Source of the DNA: Oscillospiraceae bacterium | GTDB taxonomy: Bacteria; Bacillota; Clostridia; Oscillospirales; Oscillospiraceae | Direction of reading: 5' to 3' | Length of the DNA: 56,314 nucleotides | Assembly (NCBI GenBank): GCA_015067525.1 | Contig: SVMH01000009.1 | Span: 1 to 56,314, forward strand | Part shown: one piece after another, positions 6,679 to 14,871 of the stretch | Numbering within the stretch: position 1 is the stretch's first letter | Layout: the number at the start of each line of letters is the position of its first letter | The notes under the pieces: generated by a model | Database searches by the model: none | Told to the model about the DNA's origin: nothing | Seen by the model: the letters and a program-made list of their open reading frames with translations, nothing else | Translations under genes and position numbers: made by a program

Positions 6679-7689
6679 ATGACCATCAAAGACATTGCAC
6701 GGCTGTGCGGCGTCAGCATCAGCACCGTGTCCCGCGTGCTGAATAATCGGCCCGACGTCAGTGAGGAGAACCGCCGCCGCGTGCTGGCGGTGGTGCAGAG
6801 CACCAACTACATCCCCAACAACAGCGCCCGCGACCTGGTGAAGACCAAGTCCGACGCCATCGGTCTGGTGGTGCGCGGCGTTTCCAACCCCTTTTACACC
6901 CACATCATCCGCGCCATTGAAGAGAAGATCACCGCTGCCGGCTTCACCATGGTCATGCAGCAGATCGGCACCAGTGACGACGAGGTGAAGTGCGGCGCCA
7001 TGATGGAGCGCGACAAGCGTCTGCGCGGCATCATTTTCCTGGGTGGACGCAGCGATTACAGTCCTGCCGAGCTGGCGGCCATCAATGTGCCCTTCGTGTG
7101 CTGCTCCTACGCCAATCACTACGGTACGCTGGCGGAAAACGCCTATTCCTCCGTGTCCATCGCCGACGAGGCCGAGGCCTTCCGCGCGGTGAAGGAGCTG
7201 TACGATAACGGCCACCGCCGCATCGCGGCCCTCATCTCCCGCAGCGATGACCACGCCATCAGCCAGCTGCGCTATCAGGGCTACGTCAAGGCCCTGCGCC
7301 AGCACGGCATCGAGCTGGATGAGGAGCTGGTCATCAGCGCCGGCACCTTCGACATCTACGATTCCTACCGCGCCGTGGAGCGTAAGCTCCGGGACGACGT
7401 TGACTTTACCGCCATCTTCTCTATCGCCGACAACATGGCCATCGGTGCCATGCGCGCCCTGCGCGAGGCGGGGAAGAAGATCCCCGGGGACTGCTCCGTT
7501 ATCGCCATCGACGGTCTGGAGGTCAGCGAGTATATCGATCCCCCTCTGGCCACTCTGTGCCAGCCCATGGAAGAGATGGGACGGCGCAGCGTGGAGATCC
7601 TGCTGGAGCTCATCGAAGGCCGCGGCGAAAACCGGCAGGAGACCCTGCCCACTACTTACCGCACCGGCGCGTCCGTGCGCAGCATCTGA
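6679..7689 (+). CDS. LacI-family transcriptional regulator
   Basis: A 336-aa protein. HTH residues 1-50 (TIKDIARLCGVSISTVSRVLNN), hinge helix around NNSARDLV, then a periplasmic-binding-protein-like sugar sensor domain (IGLVVRGVSNPFYTHIIRAIEE...). Located immediately upstream of a sugar ABC operon, it most likely controls that operon in response to a maltodextrin or related sugar. SD GGAGGCGAC precedes the ATG. A small CTCCC/GGGAG hairpin lies between it and the binding-protein gene. Confidence 0.92.
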   Translation: MTIKDIARLCGVSISTVSRVLNNRPDVSEENRRRVLAVVQSTNYIPNNSARDLVKTKSDAIGLVVRGVSNPFYTHIIRAIEEKITAAGFTMVMQQIGTSDDEVKCGAMMERDKRLRGIIFLGGRSDYSPAELAAINVPFVCCSYANHYGTLAENAYSSVSIADEAEAFRAVKELYDNGHRRIAALISRSDDHAISQLRYQGYVKALRQHGIELDEELVISAGTFDIYDSYRAVERKLRDDVDFTAIFSIADNMAIGAMRALREAGKKIPGDCSVIAIDGLEVSEYIDPPLATLCQPMEEMGRRSVEILLELIEGRGENRQETLPTTYRTGASVRSI

Positions 7690-7756
7690 TGTATTGGAAC
7701 TCCCTCAGGGAGCGAAAATAAGAAAACAACAAATTTTAGAAGGAGTAAACACAATC

Positions 7757-9043
7757 ATGAAGAAGTTTCTTGCAATGATCCTGGCCCTGGTCATGGCTCT
7801 GTCCCTGATCGCCTGCGGCGCCAAGGAAGATGAACCCTCCGTGTACTGGCTGAACTTCAAGCCCGAGGCTCACGAGGCCCTGCTGGACCTGGCCGAGATG
7901 TACAAAGCTGAGACCGGCGTTGAGGTCCAGATCGTCACCGCCGCTTCCGGCGAGTACGAGTCCACCCTGACCGCCGAGATGGACAAGGAGAACGCTCCCA
8001 CCCTGTTCGTGGTGGGTAACGATGCCGCTGTCAAGAGCTGGGGCGACTACTGCTACGACCTGACCGGCACCTCCATCGCCAACGAGCTGAACACCGACGC
8101 TTACAATCTGTATGACGAGAGCGGCAAGCTGTGCTCCATCGGCTACTGCTATGAGTGCTACGGCATCATCGTCAACACCGAGCTGGTGGAGAAGGCCGGC
8201 TTCGCTGCTGACTACATCACCAACTTTGCTACCCTGAAGGAAGTTGCTGAGAAGATCACTGCCAACAAGGACACCCTGGGCTTCTCCGCTTTCGCTTCCG
8301 CCGGCATGGACGACGGTTCTTCCTGGCGTTTCACCGGCCACATGATCAACCTGGAGTACTTCTATGAGTCCGTGGATTCCCCCGCTGACTGGGAGAAGTG
8401 CCCCGCCGAGATCAAGGGTACCTACATGGACAACTTCAAGAACCTGTATGACCTGATGGTCACCAACTCCACCGTGGATCGCACCGCTCTGGCTGCCGGC
8501 GGTCTGGACGCTCAGGGCGAGTTCGCCAGCGGTAAGGCTGCTTTCTATCCTCAGGGCAGCTGGGAAGCTTCCGGTCTGGAAGGCAAGGGCATGGACATGA
8601 GCAAGCTGGCCATGATCCCCTACTACTGCGGTGTTGAGGGCGAGGAGAAGGCCGGCCTGAACTGCGGTACCGAGAACTGCTGGGCTGTCAACGCCAAGGC
8701 TTCCGAGGCTGACATCAAGGCTACCATCGACTTCATGACCTGGATGGTCACCGATCCCGAGGCTTCCGCTATCGCCGTCAAGGAGTTCAGCGTTATGCCT
8801 TACAAGCAGGCTGCTGCTTCCACCAACCCCTTCCTGGCCGATGCTAACGACTACGCCAACAACGGCTGCTACACCATGACCTGGGTCACCAACTTCCAGC
8901 CCAACGTCAACGAGTACCGTGGCGCTGCCGTGGCCGCTCTGAACGCCTACAACGCTGATCCCACCGACGCCAACTGGGCTCTGGTTGAGACCGCTTTCGT
9001 GGACGGCTGGGCCACCCAGTACAAGGCTGCCAACAACGGCTAA
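7757..9043 (+). CDS. sugar ABC transporter substrate-binding lipoprotein
   Basis: A 428-aa family 1 extracellular solute-binding protein. Residues 1-19 are a lipoprotein signal peptide ending in the lipobox LIAC, followed by the two-lobed binding fold (SVYWLNFKPEAHEALLDLAE..., C-terminal FPQ/YPQGSWEA-type motif). ATG 7757 is set by AAGGAG 13 nt upstream and by the signal peptide; the longer open frame upstream is only frame extension. Codon use is strongly biased, suggesting high expression. Linkage to MalQ and a LacI regulator suggests maltodextrin or another glucan oligosaccharide as ligand. Confidence 0.93.
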   Translation: MKKFLAMILALVMALSLIACGAKEDEPSVYWLNFKPEAHEALLDLAEMYKAETGVEVQIVTAASGEYESTLTAEMDKENAPTLFVVGNDAAVKSWGDYCYDLTGTSIANELNTDAYNLYDESGKLCSIGYCYECYGIIVNTELVEKAGFAADYITNFATLKEVAEKITANKDTLGFSAFASAGMDDGSSWRFTGHMINLEYFYESVDSPADWEKCPAEIKGTYMDNFKNLYDLMVTNSTVDRTALAAGGLDAQGEFASGKAAFYPQGSWEASGLEGKGMDMSKLAMIPYYCGVEGEEKAGLNCGTENCWAVNAKASEADIKATIDFMTWMVTDPEASAIAVKEFSVMPYKQAAASTNPFLADANDYANNGCYTMTWVTNFQPNVNEYRGAAVAALNAYNADPTDANWALVETAFVDGWATQYKAANNG

Positions 9044-9086
9044 TTGGAATCAAAACGGTTCTTACCGTACATGATTTACCCCGGCA

Positions 9087-9115
9087 ATGGGACGGGCGCT
9101 TTGCGCCCGTCCCAT
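9087..9115 (+). promoter_or_regulatory. very stable intercistronic hairpin
   Basis: ATGGGACGGGCGC / GCGCCCGTCCCAT with TTT loop, a perfect 13-bp stem without a T tract, between binding protein and permease genes. Such hairpins in sugar operons usually protect the upstream mRNA end and reduce downstream expression. Confidence 0.7.
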
Positions 9116-9219
9116 GTGCCGCGTTTATGATACCGCGGTAAAATCTGGCTGCATGAGGCCGGTGCCGCGCAAAAAAGAAGAAAACTGATTGAAAAACGTA
9201 GAGAGAGGATGACACCGCA

Positions 9220-10134
9220 ATGAAAAAGCAAAGAGACGCCGCTGCGGTCACCAGTCGTCTGATCAGCCGTCCGATCCGCCGTATGTTCCCCCTGTTCCTG
9301 CTTCCCATGGTGGCTTCGTTCGCGATTGGCTTCGTGTGGCCCTTTATCCACGGCATTTACCTGTCCTTCTGCCAGTTCCGCACCACCTCCGACGCTGAGT
9401 TTATCGGCTTTGGCAACTACCTCAAGGCGCTGCAGGACCAGACCTTTATGCACTCGTTCTGGTACACCGCCCTGTACGCCATCGTGTCGCTGGTGCTTAT
9501 CAACGTGCTGGCCTTCACCGTGGCCTATGCCCTGACTCAGAAGATCCGCGGCGCCAATATTTTCCGCACCGTGTTCTTCATGCCCAACCTCATCGGCGGT
9601 ATCGTCCTGGGCTACATCTGGTCCATGATCTTTGACGGTATTCTGGGCAAGTACGGCACCTCCATCGTGCTGAATTCCACCTACGGCTTCTGGGGTCTCA
9701 TCATCCTGATGTGCTGGCAGCAGATCGGTTACATGATGATCATCTATATCGCAGGCCTGCAGGCCGTGCCCGAGGACATGCTGGAGGCCGCCCATATCGA
9801 CGGCGCCACCAAGTGGCAGACGCTGTTCCATGTTACCATCCCCAACGTGATGCCCTCCATTACCATCTGCATGTTCCTGTCCCTGACCAACGGCTTCAAG
9901 CTGTTCGACCAGAATCTGGCTTTGACCGGCGGCCAGCCCTTTATCATCAATCCTGACGGCAGTACCCTCAAGACCACGGAAATGCTGGCTCTGAACATCT
10001 ACAACACCTTCTATGGCCAGAACACCGCTGCCCGCGGCGTGGCGCAGGCCAAGGCCGTGCTGTTCTTCGTGCTGGTGGCAGGTCTGGGCCTGCTGCAGCT
10101 GACCAGCACCCGTAAAAAGGAGGTACAGCAGTAA
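9220..10134 (+). CDS. sugar ABC transporter permease, MalF/UgpA type
   Basis: A 304-aa inner-membrane permease with about six hydrophobic helices. The EAA coupling motif EAAHIDGATKWQTLFHVTIP near residues 190-210 contacts the ATPase. Its stop overlaps the start of the second permease (TAATG). The start follows AGAGAGGATGACACCGCA. It forms the channel with the next gene; ATP hydrolysis presumably comes from the distant UgpC-type ATPase at 651. Confidence 0.92.
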   Translation: MKKQRDAAAVTSRLISRPIRRMFPLFLLPMVASFAIGFVWPFIHGIYLSFCQFRTTSDAEFIGFGNYLKALQDQTFMHSFWYTALYAIVSLVLINVLAFTVAYALTQKIRGANIFRTVFFMPNLIGGIVLGYIWSMIFDGILGKYGTSIVLNSTYGFWGLIILMCWQQIGYMMIIYIAGLQAVPEDMLEAAHIDGATKWQTLFHVTIPNVMPSITICMFLSLTNGFKLFDQNLALTGGQPFIINPDGSTLKTTEMLALNIYNTFYGQNTAARGVAQAKAVLFFVLVAGLGLLQLTSTRKKEVQQ

Positions 10135-10976
10135 TGAAAAAGTCCAAGAATCTGGGCAGAACCATTGTGACTGCCATCCTCTCCGTTATTTCTGTGATCT
10201 ACGTGCTGCCCGTGGTAGCCGTGGTGCTCAACTCCTTCAAGATCAACACCTTCGTCAAGACCGACACCTTTGCCTTCCCCAACGCCGAGAGCTTTGCCGG
10301 CTGGGATAACTTCATCACCGGTATGACGCTGGGCGGTACGTTCTGGACCAGCGTGTTCTACAGCCTGGTCATCACCGTCCTCTCCACCGCGCTGATCCTC
10401 CTCTTCACCTCCATGGCTGCATGGTACATCTCCCGTGTGGACAGCAGCTTCTGCCGCGCCGTGTACTTCCTGTGCGTGTTCTCCATGGTGGTGCCCTTCC
10501 AGATGGTCATGTTTACCCTGTCCAAGACCGCCGATAAGCTGGGCTTTGACACCCCCTGGACCATCCCCGTCATCTATCTGGGCTTCGGCGCAGGCCTGGC
10601 CGTGTTCATGTTCACGGGCTTCGTCAAGTCCGTGCCCCTGAGCATCGAAGAGGCCGCCGTCATCGACGGCTGCGGCCCCCTGCGCACCTTCTTCAGCGTG
10701 GTGGTGCCCATGCTCAAGCCCACCATGATCAGCGTGGGTATTCTGGAGATCATGTGGGTGTGGAACGACTACCTGCTGCCTTATCTGGTCCTGGATCGCA
10801 CCAAGTATATGACCATTCCCATCCACATCCAGTACCTCAAGGGCAGCTACGGCACCGTGGACCTGGGCGCTACCATGGCCCTGATCCTGCTGAGCATCAT
10901 CCCTGTCATCGTGTTCTATCTCTGCTGCCAGAAGCACATCATCAAGGGTGTGGCTGCCGGCGCTGTCAAGGGCTAA
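10134..10976 (+). CDS. sugar ABC transporter permease, MalG type
   Basis: A 280-aa permease with six predicted membrane helices and the EAA loop EEAAVIDGCGPLRTFFSVVVP around residue 175. It is the MalG-like partner of the preceding MalF-like protein, translationally coupled by a TAATG overlap. MalQ follows after 79 nt. Confidence 0.92.
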   Translation: MKKSKNLGRTIVTAILSVISVIYVLPVVAVVLNSFKINTFVKTDTFAFPNAESFAGWDNFITGMTLGGTFWTSVFYSLVITVLSTALILLFTSMAAWYISRVDSSFCRAVYFLCVFSMVVPFQMVMFTLSKTADKLGFDTPWTIPVIYLGFGAGLAVFMFTGFVKSVPLSIEEAAVIDGCGPLRTFFSVVVPMLKPTMISVGILEIMWVWNDYLLPYLVLDRTKYMTIPIHIQYLKGSYGTVDLGATMALILLSIIPVIVFYLCCQKHIIKGVAAGAVKG

Positions 10977-11055
10977 GCATACTGTTTTTCAGGGGGAGCA
11001 CTGCTCCCCCTGCACCCCTTATCCACCCTCTGTGTTTTTGGAAAGAAGTATTTTT

Positions 11056-12612
11056 ATGACCATGAAAAGAAGCAGCGGCATCCTCATGCCCGTTTCCTCC
11101 CTGCCGTCTCCTTACGGCATCGGCACCCTGGGCAAGGCCGCTTATGACTTTGCCGATTTCCTCCACGCAGCCGGCCAGAAGTACTGGCAGCTGCTGCCCA
11201 TGGGCCCCACCAGCTACGGTGACTCCCCTTACCAGAGCTTTTCCACCTACGCCGGCAACCCCTACTTCATCGACCTGGACCTGCTGATCGCCGACGGTCT
11301 GCTGACCCAGGAGGAAGTGGACGCGCAGAACTGGGGCACGAACCCCCGCTATGTGGACTATGCCCAGATCTATGAAAGCCGCTTTGCCGTGCTGGCTCTG
11401 GCCAAGGCCCGCGGCTGGAAGCGCGACAGCGCAGAGCTCGCCCTCTTTATGGAGGGGAACAAGCGCTGGCTTCCCAACTACGCCCTCTTTATGGCCTGCA
11501 AGCGCCACTTCGGCATGAAGGCCTGGACCGAGTGGGAGGACGAGGCCATCCGCCTGCGCAAGCCGGAAGCTCTGGAGAAGTACAGAGCCCTGCTGCGCGA
11601 GGATATGGAGTTCTACACCTACCTGCAGTTCCTGTTTTTCAAACAGTGGGAGAAGCTGAAAGCTTACATCCACTCTCTGGATATTAAGATCATCGGCGAC
11701 GTGCCCATCTATGTGGCGCTGGACAGCGCCGACGTGTGGGCCGAGCCCGAGTGGTTCCAGCTGGACAGCCGCAACGTGCCCACCGAGGTCTCCGGCGTGC
11801 CCCCCGACTATTTCAGCGAGGACGGCCAGCTGTGGGGCAACCCCCTCTACCGTTGGGACGCCATGACCGCCGACGGCTACGGCTGGTGGATCCGCCGCAT
11901 CGACGGTGCGGGCAAGCTCTTTGACGTGATCCGCATCGACCACTTCCGCGGTCTGGAGAGCTACTGGGCCGTGCCCTACGGCGAGACCACTGCCAAGAAC
12001 GGCAAGTGGGTCAAAGGCCCCGGCATGCACTTTGTCAGCGCCATTTCCGGCTGGTTCCCGGAGCTGGAGTTCATCGCCGAGGATCTGGGCTATCCCACCC
12101 CCGAGGTGGCGCAGCTGCTGCGGGATTCCCGCTGGCCCGGCATGAAGGTGCTGGTGTTCGCCTTTGACTCCCGCGAGTCCACGGCGTATCTTCCCCACAA
12201 CTACAACGAGAACTGCATCTGCTATACCGGCACCCACGACAACACCCCCCTCAAGGAGTGGTATGACGAGGTAGCCAAGGCCGAAGACCGGAAGTTCGCC
12301 CGCAATTATCTGGGCATCAATCCCCGCGAGGGCTTCAACTGGGCCGTCATCCGCGGCGGTATGGGCTCTGTGGCCAAGCTGTTCGTGGCCCAGATGCAGG
12401 ACTATCTGGAGCAGGGCAAGGGCCACCGCATCAACACCCCCGGCACCGCCAGCGGCAACTGGCAGTGGCGCATGCTGGAAGGCGAGGCAAGTGACAAGCT
12501 GGCAAAGCGCCTTTATGACCTGACGGTGATGTACGAGCGCACCGAACGGCCTGTAGTGAAGAAGGCGGAGGAGAAAGCTCCCGCCGCCAAGAAGGCTGAA
12601 AAGGCTGAATAA
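11056..12612 (+). CDS. malQ: 4-alpha-glucanotransferase MalQ
   Basis: A 518-aa GH77 amylomaltase that transfers maltosyl units between maltodextrins and releases glucose. Recognisable blocks are SLPSPYGIGTLG, GDSPYQSFS, IKIIGDVPIYV, FDVIRIDHFRGL (nucleophile region), IAEDLGYPTPEV (acid/base region) and YTGTHDNTP. ATG 11056 begins the conserved N-terminus; an ATG at 11062 is possible. After the normal GH77 end there is a 20-residue Lys/Ala/Glu-rich tail (KKAEEKAPAAKKAEKAE), unusual for the family. Last gene of the LacI-SBP-permease operon. Confidence 0.95.
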   Translation: MTMKRSSGILMPVSSLPSPYGIGTLGKAAYDFADFLHAAGQKYWQLLPMGPTSYGDSPYQSFSTYAGNPYFIDLDLLIADGLLTQEEVDAQNWGTNPRYVDYAQIYESRFAVLALAKARGWKRDSAELALFMEGNKRWLPNYALFMACKRHFGMKAWTEWEDEAIRLRKPEALEKYRALLREDMEFYTYLQFLFFKQWEKLKAYIHSLDIKIIGDVPIYVALDSADVWAEPEWFQLDSRNVPTEVSGVPPDYFSEDGQLWGNPLYRWDAMTADGYGWWIRRIDGAGKLFDVIRIDHFRGLESYWAVPYGETTAKNGKWVKGPGMHFVSAISGWFPELEFIAEDLGYPTPEVAQLLRDSRWPGMKVLVFAFDSRESTAYLPHNYNENCICYTGTHDNTPLKEWYDEVAKAEDRKFARNYLGINPREGFNWAVIRGGMGSVAKLFVAQMQDYLEQGKGHRINTPGTASGNWQWRMLEGEASDKLAKRLYDLTVMYERTERPVVKKAEEKAPAAKKAEKAE

Positions 12613-12655
12613 AGATAAAAATCCCCGATTCCGTGCGGAATCGGGGATTTTTTTG
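12607..12655. terminator. terminator copy A flanking the RHH mini-module
   Basis: Stem AAATCCCCGATTCCG / CGGAATCGGGGATTT with T7. It begins inside the malQ stop region (GAATAAAGATAAA). A near-identical 47-bp copy occurs at 13087-13133, with one base different in the loop. It also works in reverse for the small gene ending at 12657. Confidence 0.9.
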
Positions 12656-12656
12656 T

Positions 12657-12812
12657 TCAGGCATCATCCTCTTCGCCGTCCATAAAGAGTTCCTCGCTTT
12701 GCTGCTGCGCGTCGACCAGCAGTGCACGGGCCTGCCCGTAATTCTGCTGTTCCATAGCGGCCAGTGCGTCGGTAATGGCGTTGAAGAGCGTGTAATACAT
12801 TTTTTGATACAC
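12657..12812 (-). CDS. small acidic protein of unknown function
   Basis: A 51-aa protein starting with GTG at 12812. The start is fixed by a perfect AAGGAGG (12821-12827, minus strand) 8 nt upstream; the longer open frame has no ribosome site. The sequence is helical and rich in Gln/Ala/Tyr, ending in an acidic tail (MDGEEDDA). No family recognised. It is divergent to an RHH regulator, and both lie between two copies of the same terminator, so they look like a self-contained module. A toxin/antitoxin or regulator/partner relation is possible but unproven. Confidence 0.6.
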   Translation of the reverse strand: MYQKMYYTLFNAITDALAAMEQQNYGQARALLVDAQQQSEELFMDGEEDDA

Positions 12813-12867
12813 GGTGACGTCCTCCTTAATTTGCTGAAAGTATTCTAATTTGTATTCGCTTAACGAT

Positions 12868-12897
12868 TCTATATGCAGCATATCATATCGCATACAA
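12868..12897 (-). promoter_or_regulatory. promoter with overlapping palindrome for the small acidic gene
   Basis: On the minus strand TTGTAT (12892-12897), 18-bp spacer, TATAGA (12868-12873). The spacer is filled by ATATGC-A-GCATAT (12871-12883) and CATATCGCATA, repeated half-sites that suit a ribbon-helix-helix repressor such as the divergent gene product. Confidence 0.45.
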
Positions 12898-12918
12898 TAG
12901 TACAAGAGGTGAGATGAT

Positions 12919-13092
12919 ATGCCAGCATTTATTCCCAAACAGTACAAAAAAGAGCCCATCACCATCCGTGTCAGCATAGAGAAGCTGGCGGAAATCGATC
13001 AGCGCGCCGCCCAATATGACATGAGCCGCAGCGAGTTTATTAATCAGTGCATCGACTATGCCATGGAGCATATCGGTGAAGAAACCGAATAA
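12919..13092 (+). CDS. ribbon-helix-helix (CopG/Arc-type) small DNA-binding protein
   Basis: A 57-aa protein. The pattern ITIRVSIEKLAEIDQRAAQ (beta strand plus helix A) followed by DMSRSEFINQCIDYAMEHI (turn plus helix B) is a classic RHH fold, which binds DNA as a dimer of dimers. SD AGAGGTGAG is 5 nt before the ATG. It sits divergently to a 51-aa acidic protein with palindromic half-sites in between, suggesting autoregulation. Its stop region merges into terminator copy B in exactly the way malQ merges into copy A. Confidence 0.8.
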   Translation: MPAFIPKQYKKEPITIRVSIEKLAEIDQRAAQYDMSRSEFINQCIDYAMEHIGEETE

Positions 13093-13134
13093 AGATAAAA
13101 ATCCCCGATTCCGTACGGAATCGGGGATTTTTTG
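13087..13134. terminator. terminator copy B flanking the RHH mini-module
   Basis: 47-bp repeat of 12607-12653 with a single G-to-A change in the loop. It terminates the RHH gene and, read on the minus strand (T5 run), can terminate uraA. Confidence 0.9.
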
Positions 13135-13188
13135 TGCTTTCCAAAAACGGCAGGCAAAGCTGAGGGTTGTCCCAACGGGACAATTTGC

Positions 13189-14526
13189 TTAATAGGAGCC
13201 CATGTCGGCAGACTTGTCGCCGGCGGCGTTGGCGCCGAACTCGTAGTCGTTGCCGGGCAGGATGGCGTTGAGGATCACGCCGGCCAGAGCGGCGATGGCA
13301 AGACCGGTCAGGGTGATGGTAGCGTTGCCCACGGTAAAGCTGATGCCGCCGATGGAGCTGAAGCCGAGGCCGCAGACGAAGATGACGGCGGCGATGATCA
13401 GGTTGCGGGACTGGGTCAGATCCACGCGGTTTTCCACGATGTTGCGCACGCCCACGGCGGAGATCATACCGTAGAGGATGAAGCTGACGCCGCCCACGAT
13501 GGCGGTGGGGATGGAGTTGACCAGAGCGTCAAACTTGGGGGAGAAGCTGAGGATGATGGCGTAGATGGCAGCCAGACGCACGACACGGGGATCGTAGACC
13601 TTGCTCAGGGCCAGCACGCCGGTGTTCTCGCCGTAGGTGGTGTTGGCGGGGCCGCCGAACATGCCGGCGATGGCGGTGGCCAGACCGTCGCCCATCAGGG
13701 TGCGGTGCAGACCGGGATCTTCGATGAAGTTACGGCCGGTGGTGGAGGAGATGGCGGACACGTCGCCGATGTGCTCCATCATGGCGGCGATGGCGATGGG
13801 TGCCATGACGAGGATGGTGGTGATGTCGAACTTGGCGATCACGATCTGCTGCAGGCCCAGGAACTGAGCGTCCTTCACGGCGGTAAAGTCCACCTGGTTG
13901 AAGACCAGGGCCACGATGTAGGAGCCCACCACGCCCAGCAGGATGGGGATGATCTTGATCATGCCCTTGCCGAAGATGTTGGCCACGATGATGATGGCGA
14001 TGGCCACCAGAGCCAGAGGCCAGTTGGTGGCGGCGTTACTGACGGCAGAGCCGGACAGGTTCAGACCGATGAGGATGATGATGGGGCCGGTAACGATGGG
14101 GGGGAAGAAGCGCATGACCTTCTTGGCACCCACCAGCTTAAAGAGGAGTGCCAGCACCAGATAGAGGGCGCCGGCAACCACCACGCCGCCCAGGGCGTAG
14201 GGCAGCTTCTCTTCGCCGCTCATACCGGCGAACTTGCCGGCATCCAGCTTGGCAACGGCTTCAAAACCGCCCAGGAAGGCGAAGGAGGAGCCCAGGAAAG
14301 CGGGCACCTTCAGCTTGGTGCACAGGTGGAACAGCAGCGTGCCCAGACCTGCAAACAGCAGCGTGGTCTGGATGGACAGGGGCAGGCCGTAGCCGGACAC
14401 CAGAATGGGCACCAGAACGGTGGCGCCGAACATGGCGAACAGGTGCTGCAGGCCCAGGATGAGCATGCGCGGCACGCCCAGTTCCCGTGCGTCGTAGATG
14501 GCCTCCTGGCCGAGGGTCTTTTTCAT
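13189..14526 (-). CDS. uraA: uracil permease UraA (NCS2 family)
   Basis: A 445-aa membrane protein with the NCS2 family pattern. LGLQHLFAMFGATVLVP at the N-terminus, SSFAFLGGF, then EHIGDVSAISSTTGRNF and GGPANTTYGENTGVLALSKVYDP are the uracil-permease signature. It is a uracil/H+ symporter in the cytoplasmic membrane feeding pyrimidine salvage. The start ATG is preceded by GAGAGGAAATCAC. A 180-nt leader with a short ORF and an intrinsic terminator indicates attenuation control. No terminator of its own other than the hairpin at 13087-13134; a weak TTGTCCC/GGGACAA stem lies at 13167-13183. Confidence 0.95.
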   Translation of the reverse strand: MKKTLGQEAIYDARELGVPRMLILGLQHLFAMFGATVLVPILVSGYGLPLSIQTTLLFAGLGTLLFHLCTKLKVPAFLGSSFAFLGGFEAVAKLDAGKFAGMSGEEKLPYALGGVVVAGALYLVLALLFKLVGAKKVMRFFPPIVTGPIIILIGLNLSGSAVSNAATNWPLALVAIAIIIVANIFGKGMIKIIPILLGVVGSYIVALVFNQVDFTAVKDAQFLGLQQIVIAKFDITTILVMAPIAIAAMMEHIGDVSAISSTTGRNFIEDPGLHRTLMGDGLATAIAGMFGGPANTTYGENTGVLALSKVYDPRVVRLAAIYAIILSFSPKFDALVNSIPTAIVGGVSFILYGMISAVGVRNIVENRVDLTQSRNLIIAAVIFVCGLGFSSIGGISFTVGNATITLTGLAIAALAGVILNAILPGNDYEFGANAAGDKSADMGSY

Positions 14527-14577
14527 GTGATTTCCTCTCTTTCTCTTGTGATATATGGTGTATTTTTACGAATCAAC

Positions 14578-14608
14578 AGCAAAAAAGAAACCGGCAGAAA
14601 TGCCGGTT
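14578..14608 (-). terminator. attenuator-type terminator in the uraA leader
   Basis: On the minus strand AACCGGCA-TTTC-TGCCGGTT followed by TTCTTTTTT, about 50 nt before the uraA start. It therefore lies inside the transcript started at the promoter at 14713-14741 and should act as an attenuator. Confidence 0.75.
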
Positions 14609-14681
14609 AAGAAACAGATACAGCGATAGCGGTGCCAAAAAGAGCACGGGAACCCATTTCGTAAGACACGGAAACCAGCAT
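14607..14681 (-). CDS. 24-codon leader ORF upstream of uraA
   Basis: ATG at 14681, preceded by GAAGGGGGCGAAGAGC, encodes a short peptide starting MLVSVSYEMGSRALFGTA and ends with TAA whose last bases are the first bases of the terminator stem. The ORF is also spanned by a hairpin (AAGAGCA / TGCTCTT, 14640-14646 with 14681-14687) that would hide its start codon. Either a translated leader peptide coupling ribosome position to termination, or a chance frame inside an RNA switch. Confidence 0.45.
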   Translation of the reverse strand: MLVSVSYEMGSRALFGTAIAVSVS

Positions 14682-14712
14682 GCTCTTCGCCCCCTTCGCA
14701 TTTTTCTCACTC

Positions 14713-14741
14713 ATTATAATCGGGCGTGGGGCAAAAAACAA
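14713..14741 (-). promoter_or_regulatory. promoter of uraA transcript
   Basis: Minus strand TTGTTT (14736-14741), 17 bp, consensus TATAAT (14713-14718). Start predicted near 14706. Confidence 0.7.
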
Positions 14742-14810
14742 GAGGGGAGACGCCAAGAAACAGCAAAAATTTTCAATGTCTTCCTCAGAATTGCAAAAGG
14801 GCGGGAAAGG

Positions 14811-14839
14811 TTTACAAGCGGGGTGCTTTGTGGTAAAGT
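14811..14839 (+). promoter_or_regulatory. promoter of birA-chrA operon
   Basis: TTTACA (14811-14816), 17 bp, TAAAGT (14834-14839). Confidence 0.55.
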
Positions 14840-14871
14840 ACGTATGATAAAAAGAGGAGAGGGGTGACACC

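Noticed and set aside
9061-9219. Terminator between the sugar-binding protein and the permeases
   Set aside because: The hairpin is strong but has no T tract, and the operon continues; more likely an mRNA-stabilising element.
12841-12977. Longer version of the small acidic protein starting near 12893 or 12977
   Set aside because: No ribosome site at those starts, and the extra codons cover the palindromic promoter region; the GTG at 12812 has a perfect AAGGAGG.
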